DNA of 64,000 bases from Brachionus plicatilis (lineage: Eukaryota; Rotifera; Eurotatoria; Ploima; Brachionidae): NCBI GenBank assembly GCA_010279815.1, contig QEOQ01000534.1, positions 124,001 through 188,000 on the forward strand, read 5' to 3'. The position numbers were made by a program, and so were the translations under genes. Position 1 is the stretch's first letter, and the number at the start of each line of letters is the position of its first letter. This document shows, in pieces, positions 21,353 to 34,935 of the stretch. The notes beneath the pieces are model-generated. The model worked only from the letters and a program-made list of their open reading frames with translations, ran no database searches and was not told where the DNA came from.

Positions 21353-23039
21353 TCAAATAATCTTAGCTCATTTTTAATATAAAAATAAAACTTGTAAATT
21401 GGGAAAATTAATTAATTATTTTTTCCTCCTTAAATTTTATTTTTATTTATTTATTTGATTTTATCGGCTGCCCTTGGGCGATTAGGGGCTCTTTATGTCA
21501 GTCATGGACTACCAGCTCTTTTATTTGTAAAATTTGATAAAGTTCATAGTTTTTTCTAAAAAAAAAAATTAACTAGAAAAAATAAATTCAGTAGAAAATA
21601 AAAAAAAATATAAAGTATAAATTAAATTTAATTACAGTTTTTTGTCTTAATTAATATTTATGTAAAGTAAAGTTTTTAATTTCGAAGTTCTCTCATCTTC
21701 AGCCATTTTTAAAAGCCTTCCTAAATTCATTGTTAACTCTAATTTGTCCTGAACTGGTACTAAAATCAACCAATATTTTAATTAAAAAATAATTTTATTT
21801 TTTTGCTTTTGATCGCATTAATTTTAAAAAATATATGATTAAATTTTTCTTATTTTGATTATTTTTCTCGTGTCAAAAATTAAGCATCTGCATGTAAACA
21901 TCATTTTTTTTTCAATCTGAAAATAATACAATATTGAATTAATTTTAATTTAATCCAAATTATTTATTTAAGAAGTTTATTTCACAAACAGGATCTTAAA
22001 ACAAAAAATCGTTAAGAATTATCTTTAAAAAATTTGTCCCTTTATTTAGATTTTCTTGTTAGGCATTGCGAAATTTTTACCATAAGAACAACATTTTTTT
22101 AAATTTTTTTCTTTTAATATTATAAAATTTGTATGAAATTTTACAATGCCTAGTATTTAAAAAAATTAAAGTCATTAATATAAATTGTTTTGCAAAGGAT
22201 GACTATTTTTTTAAATAGAACAATTTTTAATTTAATTGTAATCTTGCATATGTTTTGTAAATCTTCTAAACATTCTTAAACTTCTAAAGAAATGCGCTTT
22301 AAAGATTCTATTTTGTCACTGTAATTTTTTTCATATCTTTACATGCCAATTATAAATATAATTAAGTTGAAGAGGATTTTGATTTTTGATTTGGTTTAAT
22401 TTATATAAATTGTGCTAAAGAAATAAAAAAATAATTATTAAATATGACGTCGTCATATTTAGAATATAAATCATCGAATAATTAATAGGAAAAGATCAAT
22501 TTTAAATTAATTGATCAACCAGCACTGTTTTTAAATTACAAAATCAATTATCTTGAATTTAAATTAGATAAAATAATTTAAAATCTCCATGGATAGACAA
22601 TGTGATTTAAATATTAAAAAAACGTTTTCCTTTTTTTACCTAATGTACTTTTTAGAAAGTAAAATTTTTGATCAAATTTCAAGCTCTCAATCTTGCTCAA
22701 ACATTTTCAAATGCGCAATTAAATTTCATTGCATTTTTAGAAATTACAATCCTTTTTCAAAAGATTGAAAATAAAGCTTTAAAATCTTAAAAAAATTAAA
22801 AATCTGCGATGAAATTTAATTGCTCATCTAAAAATTCTTGAGCAAGATTGAGCGCTTGAAATTTGATCAAAAATTTTACTTTGCTTACTTTTTGAACTTT
22901 TTCTAAAATTTAATTTATTTAGCCCAGTTCCTTTTCGTCTTTTCTGTACTTTTTGTACTGTTTCTAAATATTATTTTATTTTGCCCTGTTACTTTCTGTA
23001 CCTTCTGTACATTTTTTACTTTTTCGAAATATTATTTTC
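21353..23039. other. Intergenic, with one inverted repeat
   Basis: AT-rich. Its only clear structure is the inverted repeat at 22657-22882, plus a 21-bp near-palindrome at 22440-22460 around TGACGTCGTCA. No gene seen. Confidence 0.5.
22657..22882. repeat. Inverted repeat, arms about 78 bp
   Basis: AAGTAAAATTTTTGATCAAA, TTTCAAGC and CTCAATCTTGCTCAA (left) are mirrored at 22806-22882. The left flank (ATGGATAGACAATGTGATTT, about 22589-22608) recurs near 61709, so this is a dispersed family. Confidence 0.65.
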
Positions 23040-23129
23040 AATTTCAATTTCAATTTCAAGGTTAATCAACAGGCTAGTGCCCATGCCTCATGAGACCGAT
23101 TAACACTTCATTTATTTAATTAATTATTA

Positions 23130-23167
<38 letters not shown>

Positions 23168-24515
23168 GTATAAAAAATAAAAATATTTATAAAAATTAAA
23201 AAGAGATATTGATTTAATAGTCATTTGAAAAAATTTAACAACAAGCTATTTAAGTTAAATAATTCAAATTTAGAAACAAAATCTGTGTAAATTAAATTTA
23301 TGTTATTGAAAATTGAAAGCTTAAATGTTGAAAACTTCAACATTGATCTCTTGATCACAAAGCAATTTATTAATCTTGAATAAAAATGTTCAAATGTTTT
23401 TTCTCCACTTTTTGATTTGGCCATTGGTTCAATAAGGTTATTGTTGTTCCTTAAAATATAATTCAAATTTTTTGAGTCATTTTTATTTAATTTTTCTTTT
23501 AAATTTACTGGAGAATTGTAATATAATAGACATTTATAAGAGAAAGTTAGCATTCTTTCAAAAATTCGATGTTGGAATGAATAAAGACCATACTTTTCTA
23601 AAGCGTTATTTATTTCATTAAAGCTGTTCGCTTCAAGCTTGACATTTAAAAGTTTTATGATAGAGATATAATAACTCTTAGCTAATTTATTTATTGCTTC
23701 TTTTGAAAAATAGCATAAAAGCGTAGAGCAATAGTCAAAATATGAGAGGATAAAGGTCTTAAAAAACTGGATTTTTACTGAAGTAGCAAGAAAGAAAATT
23801 CTCCTGATAGAAAATAATTTCCTATTAACTAATAAATTAGATAAATTAGATGCAAATTTAGTAAAATTTAGATCTTGATCAATTATGAAACCTAATAAAC
23901 AGATTTCCTTTACAACTAATATGTCCTCATTCCCTACTCTAATCTTATCTGGATATACTTTTTTTCTATTTTCAAAAATCATGCAAAAAGTTTTTGACCA
24001 GTTTATATCAATTTTGTTAAAAATACACCATTCATTTAAATTTTTTGTTGTAACATTTAATTTTATCAAAGCTGTTTCAAGGTCTTTTTCAGAGATACTT
24101 ATTGTTGTATCATCAGCAAACATTTTGATACTTAAATTTTTAAATAAAAATGGAAAATCATTAACAAAAATAAGAAATAGCAGTGGACCCAGGACAGATC
24201 CTTGCGGGACACCTAGCTTTAGTCTTACTGGATTTGATGTTTCACATCCAATTCTAACTATCTGAGATCTATTTTCAAAATAGTTTGAAAGAAGACCCAA
24301 AGAAGAATTATCAAAACCATAGTGAAATAATTTCAAAAGTAAAAAATTTGAATCAATTACATCAAATGCTTTCCTTAAGTCAATAAACAAAGAAACAGTT
24401 GTTTGTTTTTTTTCTTTAGCTTTATTTATTTCACTTAGATACTCATGGATTGAATAAACTTTTTTTTTAAACCTTTTATTATTTATCTGTGAAATCTTTT
24501 TGCGAAAAAATTTAA
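23040..24515 (-). pseudogene. 5'-truncated non-LTR retrotransposon, reverse transcriptase C-terminal half (LINE family A)
   Basis: An open frame on the minus strand runs from about 24510 to the stop at 23221-23223. It contains FIDLRKAFD (RT motif A), GVPQGSVLGPLLFL (motif B) and the catalytic FADDT (motif C, where YADD is usual), then the thumb region (LLGFIIDQDLNFTKF). The N-terminal RT part, endonuclease and ORF1 are missing, so the copy is 5' truncated as LINEs usually are. The 3' UTR ends at a conserved block (GGTTAATCAACAGGCTAGTG on the plus strand, 23061-23080) followed by a short repeated tail seen as AATTTCAATTTCAATTTC at about 23040. The remaining frame is undamaged, which suggests a young insertion. 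Jockey/CR1-type group; the clade was not resolved. Confidence 0.85.
23137..23161. repeat. AT dinucleotide microsatellite
   Basis: An uninterrupted run of about 12 AT units inside the 3' UTR of LINE family A. Confidence 0.8.
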
Positions 24516-25943
24516 TTTAATTTAATTTAGATGAAGGCTTTTAAATTTATATCTTTATTTACTACTGTTGACGTGCGGTCAACGACTTGTTGGTGCTCAT
24601 AATAAAAGAGTTAAAAGTGCTTTTTGAAGAATTTATTAATATGTCTTATGAAATTTAAGTTGAAGAATACACATCCACATTTATCCAAAAGTCTTGTTCC
24701 ATTTATACGAAGAGTATTTCTTATCAGTTATAAATTAGGCTTAGCAACATTTCGTATTTTATTCTATTTTATTTTATTAATGAAGTAACAACTACTAGCA
24801 ACAATTAAGTTACTAACACTTAAACTAAGGACTTTTAATTATTATTTTCTCCAGAGAGACTGTGTAGAATTCCAGATTTTCACTAATGTGATAAGCCGCT
24901 AACACTACTAATATCATGTAAATCATCAATAATTATTTAAAGGTAATAGATATTGTAGAAAAAAACTGTTGTGGTAGTTCAAATAATTTAAAACTGATCT
25001 TTTCTAAATCACTGAGCGATCAGTAGGTAAAAAAATCATAATATTTTAAAATTTTAATTAATTATTAAAATTCGGTAATTGAAAAAATTTTTTCGCTTAA
25101 AATTTTTTTAATTTTAAGTATTTTTGACACTGTTTGAATTTATTTTATTTAATTTCTTATATTCGATGATTAATATTTTTATTTAAAAATTTAACAAATT
25201 TTACCAAAAAATGTGTAATTTTACGTAAAATTAAGTAAGAAATGGTAAGAATTGTTGAATTTTTCAAAAATCTTTCATATTAAAATTAACTAAATATTTT
25301 GAAAAAGAAACCAATTTTATATTTTTATTACCAAAATCCTCATTTATTTTGGCGAAAGCATTTTAGAACGATTTTATTAAAAGTAACATATTTTAATGTA
25401 ATCGTACGTAATTTTACCAAAAATTACTTATCTTTACCGACTAATGTTCGCTCGCCTGCTTTTCATTTTATTTTGATTTTTTTATGAGGCTGGTAAATTT
25501 CTTGGCTAATTGATCATATTTTTTAACCATATTAAATTGTTTATTAATAAATTTTTCATAAGATCATAATTCGACATGAAAGTTTATTTAGAAGGAAAAT
25601 TAAGAATTTTTAATTCAAATTTTTCGTTTCAATTACCTAAATAGGTTTTAAACAGCGATAATAATTTCTATTTATATGTTAATCAATTAATATTATAACA
25701 ATAGACTTATATTTTATTATGAGAAAAAACAACAAATAATAGATTCGAAGGTTAAATTTATATAATTATTAAAAAATCCTAATTAAAATTTAACAATTTA
25801 AATTGTTTTATTTTTAAATTAAAAAAAAAATATATGTATTAATCTCATCACTTTTTAAAACTTTTATATTTAAGTTAACAAAACTTTAGATTTTATTTTA
25901 TTTTATATTTATTAAAGCACGAGTCTGAAAGGTAGTATTAAAC
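24516..25943. other. Intergenic, no gene seen
   Basis: AT-rich sequence with a small GTTGAC...GTCAAC hairpin near 24567-24583. No coding or repeat structure that I can support. Confidence 0.5.
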
Positions 25944-26137
25944 CAGAGTTGGTTAAAAGTCTCAAAATAAAGTCCAAGTTCGAACTTTTAAATTAAAAAA
26001 AAGACCTGAACAATATGAATTTTTTGCCGTTCCAGGTAGTTGATGTGGCGGCCTAGTAAAAGTCAAAGACACTAAAATTAAACCGGGCTTGTCCGGACTT
26101 GGACTTGACTTGAGACTTGTGGTTTTAAACAATTCTG
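25944..26137. mobile_element. hAT-like MITE, CAGAGTTG family
   Basis: Starts CAGAGTTGGTTAAAAGTC and ends TTTTAAACAATTCTG. Flanking octamers tattaaac and ttataaac agree at 6 of 8 positions. Internal TCCAAGTTCGAACTTTT and GGACTTGACTTGAGACTTGT are typical of this family. Confidence 0.65.
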
Positions 26138-27097
26138 TTATAAACTCAATTCAAATTTAGCCTGGAGTTAAATTAAAATAAGTAAAAAATTAGATTTATA
26201 TCATTCAAACTCAATATTAACCATCATATCAACATCATTAAAATTTAGATCATATTTTTAACATGTCTGTAAATTTTCCTGAGAATTTGAGGAATATTTT
26301 TAATTTATAAATCTTTAACAAATTTTAGGATAAATTTTATGCTCAAAAAAATTAATTACAGATCGAGATATTAAGATGGTTTTTAATCATTTAATAATAA
26401 TTTAATAAAACTTATAAAATAAATTGTTAAAAAACTATGATCAATGAAGAAGCAAAATTGACTTGTTCAAGTTTTTTTTCTTATAATTTTATATTTGTTT
26501 TAATTTAATTTTATAAGATTAAAAATGAAAAAAAAATTTTTTGAATAAATTAATACTTTAAGTATAATCCATAAAAAACCTAAAATAAATTTAATTTATA
26601 TCTTTTTATTATATTATTTTGCAAATTTATTTAGGATTTTCCGAGAATCTCTGAAAGATTTCGGGAAGAACACTTAATTTTTGGTCAAAAATCGGAAAGT
26701 TTTTTTTTATTGAAATCGTGTCTTAACTACATAGTTTTTAAGCTAATTATATTTAGTCTCCTATATAACTAGATGCTGTTTTTGATAGAATTTTCATAAC
26801 TACATTCGGATTCCATAGATTTTATAAATTCAAAAATATGGAACGATTTAAAGACTCCGTTTCATTTTGAAAAATAATGACGATTAACCAAATTTTAAAA
26901 GTGTTTAAAAATAAAAAAATTTAATTTAAAAAATTACTGAATCAAGTTATCACTTCAATATTAGATGCATTAAAATTTTTAGAATCAATGCTAATTGCTA
27001 GGATAATGAAATTATAGTCTTCATAAATGAATTCGAAAAAAAAATATTTTATTAAAATATTTGAGTATCATTATTGTAAGGAATATTGCTTCAAAAT
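26138..27097. other. Intergenic, no gene seen
   Basis: AT-rich sequence between a MITE and the small minus-strand gene at 27098. Nothing further identified. Confidence 0.5.
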
Positions 27098-27417
27098 TCA
27101 AGGCTGACGTTCTGGTTTACCAGTTGAACTTTTTTGAAGATGTATACGCTTATGATGTTCTTCTGGTTTTTTAGATAAGACATCATGATATACCTCTGCA
27201 GCAGGAACATCTTTGTATTTTTTTTCATCACTAGGTGTTTTCTTTAGATCTAACAAAAATATTTTTTTAAATCGTTTATTTGAATAAAATTCATACTTTC
27301 GTCAACTTTTACTTGACCATGTCGTGCAGCTGGAGCCCAATCTCCGACACCGTGTTTGCTGTAAGGCCCCCCACTTCCATGAGTGCCCATTGGTCTTGTT
27401 TCATTATGTTTCGACAT
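27098..27417 (-). CDS. Small hydrophilic protein, 90 residues, two exons
   Basis: Exons 27297-27417 and 27098-27249 on the minus strand, joined by a 47-bp GT-AG intron in phase 1. The frame is continuous from ATG (MSKHNETRP) to TGA. The N-terminal half is Gly/His-rich with the block GGPYSKHGVGDWAPAARHGQ; the C-terminal half is charged (DLKK-like KKTPSDEKKYKD, KKPEEHHKRIHLQ). No signal peptide, membrane segment or cysteine is present. Codon content and the splice pair argue that it is real. I do not recognise the family. It lies 350 bp downstream of poly(A) polymerase B in the same orientation, close enough for read-through, but there is no evidence of shared function. Confidence 0.6.
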
Positions 27418-27766
27418 TTTATTAAGTTTTGTAAATAATTTTTAATCAGTCGAATCAAATCCTTTTAAGATGAAAAAAAATCTAATAATAAATTTAATTA
27501 TTTAAATCATATTGCTATTTTTGAGCATTAAATTTTCAAAATTCCAACTAAAATAGGCTTGACTAAACAAAAAACAGTTATTTTAATAAAATTTTTATTA
27601 ATAAACATGAAATTTTTTTTATTTATTTCTAAATAAAGTAATTTTAAATGGCCAATGCTCATTCAAGTATTTAGGAAGCATACCTAAAAAATTTTGATAT
27701 TAACAACAGATAATTTAAATTATTATTGTGATTAGCTTTGGTTTTAGCAATTTTTTGCATTTATTT
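27418..27766. other. Short intergenic between two minus-strand genes
   Basis: AT-rich, 349 bp. It should hold the 3' UTR of poly(A) polymerase B and the promoter of the small gene. No distinctive motif. Confidence 0.5.
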
Positions 27767-30454
<2,688 letters not shown>

Positions 30455-31176
30455 TTCTGCTGTAGCTTCTCTTATTTTTACTATTATCAAAATATTTTCT
30501 TATTTGAGATACACTTCTCAATTGTATGTGTAAAACTTAAAAATGCAATTGGAGTTTTTATTAAAATTTAGATCACAAAGTTAAATTAACATTTTTTTAA
30601 AATAGATTATTAACTTGAAATCACTAGAAGGACCTGCACAATTCTATTAATTTTTAAATTGAATCAATTAAAATTTCAAACCAAATTGCATAATTATCTC
30701 CTTTTCTCCTAAAAAGATTTATTGAAAAAAAATTGAAAAAATTTAATATACCGTGTAAAATTTTCAAAATTTTATCTTTATTTATGTATGATTTTTTTAT
30801 CTCTTTCCCTTAAATTTTTTGTTATTTTATTTCAAAAATCATTAAAAATATGAGTCGTTTATTTAATTTTTGGAGATTTTTTCCTCGAATAAAATTTTAA
30901 AGATTATATTTTTTATTTTAGGATTAAGCTAAAATGTGTTTAATATGGGGCAAATTTAAATCTAAAAATGATGAATTTGTATATATTTTATTTTCCTTTT
31001 TAAGCTTTAAATAAAAAAACAAGCTTACGAATGTTATTTTAAATAGATTATTTCATAATAAAGTTTCTTAGTTGAGAAATTTAATCGGGTTATTCTTTAA
31101 TGGAATTTAATCGTTTTTGAATAAATAGGGTGAGACCACATTAACCCCTTAGAATAACCTCCTAAGATATCTCAAC
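30455..31176. other. Intergenic upstream of poly(A) polymerase B
   Basis: AT-rich, no gene or clear repeat. The homology to the 5' end of copy A stops inside exon 1 near 30370, so the two promoters are not alike. Confidence 0.5.
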
Positions 31177-31444
31177 CAGAATTGTTTAAAAGTCACAAAA
31201 AAAAGTCCAAGTCTTTAAAAAAAAAGTCAAAGTTCGGATTTTTTTTTAAAATTGTTAGATCAGGCTTCATATCAAAAAATTTATTTACTCTTGGGTTATC
31301 TAATGCAAATAGTTTGCCAATTTTCTTGCAATTTTAGCATAAATGTCTTTACAATATTCAAAATTTTAAAGCCTAGACTTGTACTTTTTAAAGAAAATTT
31401 AAAAAAAAAAGTCTTTTCTCTGAATTCACTGTTCAACAACTCTG
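31177..31444. mobile_element. hAT-like MITE with perfect 8-bp target duplication
   Basis: Starts CAGAATTGTTTAAAAGTCAC and ends TTCAACAACTCTG. It is flanked by an exact atctcaac on both sides (31169-31176 and 31445-31452). This is one of the two cleanest copies of the CAGAGTTG family and fixes its boundaries and 8-bp duplication, the hAT signature. Confidence 0.85.
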
Positions 31445-31917
31445 ATCTCAACTAAAAGGCCATATTATGAAATTATGTCAATTTAATAAAGTTTTCAGTT
31501 AATTTTTTGAAACTTTTCTGTAACAATTTAATTAAAATACAGCTATTTTTAACGTCCCTCTTAAGTATTAATCCATCATTTATTTTATTCATTTGTTTAT
31601 CTGAGCTTAGATTAAGCTCCTTCAGAAAAAAAAGAAAAAATGAAAAGAAATAATGAAACAAGCCTTATTTAGTCAAATAAAAAATTATTCAGTATTAAGA
31701 GAATTTTCTATCTGCTAACTTCTGTGAAAATACATTTTTTAAGAAGTTTGATTAACATGTTGATGAATCTTGAAATTAAAAAAAAAAGCTTATTTTCTTT
31801 ATTTTGATAACTGCTCCTCACTTATGAACTATTTATCAAAAATTATTAAACTAGCTAAAAGTTATTATTTTTCGATAGTTAAATTAAATAAGTTTAAATT
31901 TTAAATTAACAAATTTA

Positions 31918-32362
31918 ATGATATTAACAAATTTTTAGAAAAATATGATTTATATGCTTTCCAGCATTGAATATTGGAAAGAATGTTATCTTTCGCTTAT
32001 AAAATTCTTTTTTTCATAATTTCAATTTCAAGAGTAATCAACAGGCTAGTGTGCCTATCTTTAAGACTAATTAAAACTTCATTTATTTAAATTCTATTTA
32101 AAAGTATTCATTTAAAATTTTAAATTTTAAATTTTAAATGAAAACATTTAATCCAAAATTATTTCAAAAAATTTAACAAAAAGACAATTAAGTTAAACAA
32201 CTCAAATTTTTGCACAAATTCTAAAAAAATCAAATTAATTTCATTGAAAATTGATATCATAAATGTTGAAAACTTCAAAATTGATTTCTTAATCACAAAG
32301 CATTTTATGAGTCTTGTGTAGAAATATTCAAATATTTTTTCACCATTTTTTGATGATGCCAT
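31918..32362 (-). pseudogene. LINE family A remnants in two orientations
   Basis: The minus-strand part (32030-32362) encodes the last 60-odd residues of the family A reverse transcriptase (GEKIFEYFYTRLIKCFVIKK... ending FLLNFLK) and its 3' block (GTAATCAACAGGCTAGTG at 32034-32051). Immediately left, 31918-32010 on the plus strand encodes an upstream part (INKFLEKYDLYAFQH, one stop, then ILERMLSFAYKI). The two pieces are tail to tail, so this is a rearranged or double insertion rather than one simple copy. Confidence 0.7.
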
Positions 32363-32409
32363 AATTTAATTTAAGATTGAAATTAAACAAAAATGGCCCA
32401 AGGAATTTG

Positions 32410-32635
32410 CAATATTTGAAAATATGAAATTTTCGGATCTAACAATGAATATAATAAATATTCAATTAAATATTTGAAAATAAAAATTAATCAAAAAAAA
32501 TTTAATGAAAAAAAGAATTCATTAAACAATTCGAATTTCAATTCGATTTGGATACTAAAAGTGTGCCAGATTTTCACCAGTCAACTCTTCTAACATTCTA
32601 ATATTTATATTTCTGGATTACCAAAGTCCCATCAA
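32410..32635. repeat. Dispersed repeat, second copy at 39660-39905
   Basis: GAATATAATAAATATTCAAT, AATTTAATGAAAAAAAGAAT, ATTTCAATTCGAT, GTGCCAGATTTTC and TCTTCTAACATTCTAATATT occur in the same order in both places. Function and ends are unknown. Confidence 0.7.
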
Positions 32636-32768
32636 TCTTACCAGGTACCAAAAAATAGCTGTTCTGATTTAACCAACGCTCCAAGAGTTCAAAAAACTAA
32701 ATTTTCAAATACTTAATTTCTCAAATATTCTATTCAAATTTTAATTCTTTAAAATTATTAATTGAATT

Positions 32769-33055
32769 CAGACTTGCGCAAAAGTCAAAAAAAAAAGTCA
32801 TTTTAAAGTCTCTTAAAAGTCAAGGCAGTGACTTGACTTTTAAAAATTTTGAAGTCAAGTCTTTTGACTTGAATTTAAATTTTTATTTTCAAAAAAAAGT
32901 CTTTTGACTTGAATTTAAATATTTTTTTAAAAAATAGAAATGTCCGCCTTAATAACTATATGGAACGGCAAAAGACTTTTTTTAGAAAAAAAAAATTTCA
33001 AGTCAAGTCGAAGTACTTGACTTGACTTTGACTTTATGACTTTTAAACAACTCTG
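32769..33055. mobile_element. hAT-like MITE, CAGAGTTG family
   Basis: Starts CAGACTTGCG and ends TTTTAAACAACTCTG. Flanks attgaatt (32761-32768) and gttgaatt (33056-33063) match at 7 of 8. The interior is dense in AAGTCAAGTC and CTTTTGACTTGAATTTAAAT repeats. Confidence 0.75.
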
Positions 33056-33307
33056 GTTGAATTTATCTAAAATTCAAGTTGTTTTTTAAATTAAAATTGA
33101 GTTCGAATAGTTTTCGAATTTAATTTCAAAAATGAAAATATATCAAATATAAATTAAAATTTATCTTATTAAATTACAGAATTCGGAAAAATTCAGTATT
33201 AACAAAGTTATGGTCTTTTTACTTTTAGTATGTTTTTTATTATGTATGTTAAATTATTTTCTTAATTTTATTACAATTAAATAAAAGAAGTGTAAATTTT
33301 TTTTTTT

Positions 33308-33388
33308 NNNNNNNNNNNNNNNNNNNNNNNNNNNNNNNNNNNNNNNNNNNNNNNNNNNNNNNNNNNNNNNNNNNNNNNNNNNNNNNNN
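33308..33388. other. Assembly gap
   Basis: A run of 81 N. An open frame read through it (33249-33497, minus) is an artefact. Confidence 0.99.
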
Positions 33389-33401
33389 AAATTTTATCTA
33401 T

Positions 33402-33407
33402 TTTATT
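33402..33407 (-). promoter_or_regulatory. Candidate polyadenylation signal of SNW1
   Basis: AATAAA on the minus strand about 53 nt after the SNW1 stop codon. Position and sequence fit, but this hexamer is common in such AT-rich DNA. Confidence 0.35.
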
Positions 33408-33459
33408 CAAATAATAACAAGAAATTTTTTTTTTTACAATTAATAAAATAACACAAAGT

Positions 33460-34935
33460 CTATTTTTTCTTCTTAGAAGACCTTGACTCATCTTCATTAG
33501 GTCTTTTTTTCAAATTTCCCAAAAAGTCGTCAATTTTGAAGGGATCAAAGTCTTCGTGTTGCTCAAAAGCAACCGGACCAGACTCCCTAGCAGCAACCTT
33601 GTCAGCTCCCTCGAATCCTTTGTCGGGAACAAAGCGCCTGGTCTTAAGCGCCTCGTCAAAGTCATCGCCATAATCTTTGTCCACATTTTTAGAAGGCCGA
33701 TAAATGGTGTTGGTCACATTTTCGGTCTCTCTCCACGGCTTGTCATATATGTTATAGGCATCATCATCGCCAAATCCAGTGTCCATGCCTTTGGACGTGT
33801 TAAACAGCCTGGAATCGTACTGGACCTCGCCTGTGTTAAATCCAGCATTGGGCATGCCAAGCGCTATTTTTTCACTAATGTCCCTCTCTTTTTCCTTGGT
33901 CAACTGGGTACGCTTTTCCGGCGCGGCCCTCTGAATGGCCCGGTCGCGCTGTCTCTCTTTTTGCCGTTCTCTCCTAATCTCCTCTCTTTCCATCACGTCC
34001 TTGTCCTCCTTGAGCGGCTTGATGCCACTGCGCTGCTCTCTGATCTGATTAGCCAACTGCTTCAGGTCCTCCTCCTTCTTGGCCTTTTCTTTTTGCGCAA
34101 TTGTCTGCTCCACTTTGGCCCTCATTTCGATAGCTTCCCTCGCCTTTCGGTCAGCGATGTACAACGCCTCAGAAAACTTGCTGAACTTTTCACTTATGTG
34201 AACACTCTGTAGGCCACGGCCGTCCGCTGCCAGACGCTTGTCCAGCGGAATGGTGTAGCCTTTTGGATTCTTCCAGTTGGAGACACAAGGCGGTATCTTC
34301 CACTCTTGTTGTTCTTTGACAGTTACTTTGCGGGTGGGCGAGTGCAGGACAGGTGCCGGGGGGGACGGTGGACCTTTGGGAAGTTTTTTGTTGAGCTTGA
34401 AGCGAGGAGGCGACATGGGGTCTCGCTGAACTTCGACCATGCGGATGATGCGCTGTGAGGCGCCTGAGTTTTCGCACTGGTTCTGGTTTGCTGGCGTGTA
34501 GCGGATGTACTGGGCGGGCGCTTGTTTGTCGGCCGCTTTGACCGGCATGGCCGCAGAGACTTTGGCCGACACAATCGCTTCCAGTGCTTTGCGTGTCTTT
34601 TCAGTTTGTTCTTTGATCGTCTCGGTGTCTGGCCTTACCAAGTCCGGGTCTTCTTCGTTCACTTGCTTTGGCAGCAGGTCTGTGTACTTGGAGTAGATTA
34701 TTTTGTTATTGCTTCTGGTTGCTTGGCGCGCAATCAAGTCGAATTTGACGTCGCCTTGGGCGTCCAGCTGAACGGCGATTGCGTTCGAAGCTTTGGCTTT
34801 GGTCTTGCCCATGTCCAGTGGATATTGGATGACGTGTATTTCTGGGAAGGCGCCCGAGTCGCCGAAGTCTTCGAGGCGGCGCGGAATCCAATTTTGCCTG
34901 CTGCCATACGCCGGTATTGATACTTTTGCGCTCAT
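33460..34935 (-). CDS. SNW1: SNW domain-containing protein 1 (SKIP / Prp45), splicing factor
   Basis: A single uninterrupted ORF of 491 residues starting MSAKVSIPAYGSRQNWIP. SNW1 is a core component of the activated spliceosome and a nuclear co-regulator in animals. The family hallmark S-N-W occurs at about residues 218-220 in CVSNWKNPKGYTIPLDKRLA, preceded by the proline-rich GPPSPPAPVLHSP. A helical Lys/Glu region (AKKEEDLKQLANQIREQRSG) and the conserved PDKGFEGAD and EHEDFDPFKIDDFL follow, then a basic end (RSSKKKK). The start codon was chosen over an upstream in-frame ATG at 35049 because the conserved family N-terminus begins there. Length is slightly under the human 536. The ORF is intronless and clearly GC-richer than every neighbour; long antisense open frames inside it are a by-product of that composition. 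Confidence 0.95.
   Translation of the reverse strand: MSAKVSIPAYGSRQNWIPRRLEDFGDSGAFPEIHVIQYPLDMGKTKAKASNAIAVQLDAQGDVKFDLIARQATRSNNKIIYSKYTDLLPKQVNEEDPDLVRPDTETIKEQTEKTRKALEAIVSAKVSAAMPVKAADKQAPAQYIRYTPANQNQCENSGASQRIIRMVEVQRDPMSPPRFKLNKKLPKGPPSPPAPVLHSPTRKVTVKEQQEWKIPPCVSNWKNPKGYTIPLDKRLAADGRGLQSVHISEKFSKFSEALYIADRKAREAIEMRAKVEQTIAQKEKAKKEEDLKQLANQIREQRSGIKPLKEDKDVMEREEIRRERQKERQRDRAIQRAAPEKRTQLTKEKERDISEKIALGMPNAGFNTGEVQYDSRLFNTSKGMDTGFGDDDAYNIYDKPWRETENVTNTIYRPSKNVDKDYGDDFDEALKTRRFVPDKGFEGADKVAARESGPVAFEQHEDFDPFKIDDFLGNLKKRPNEDESRSSKKKK

Noticed and set aside
33249..33497. Minus-strand ORF across the N run
   Set aside because: It depends on translating unknown bases and overlaps the end of SNW1.
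33556..34920. Several long ORFs antisense or out of frame to SNW1
   Set aside because: They arise from the GC-rich codon bias of SNW1; none has recognisable domains.
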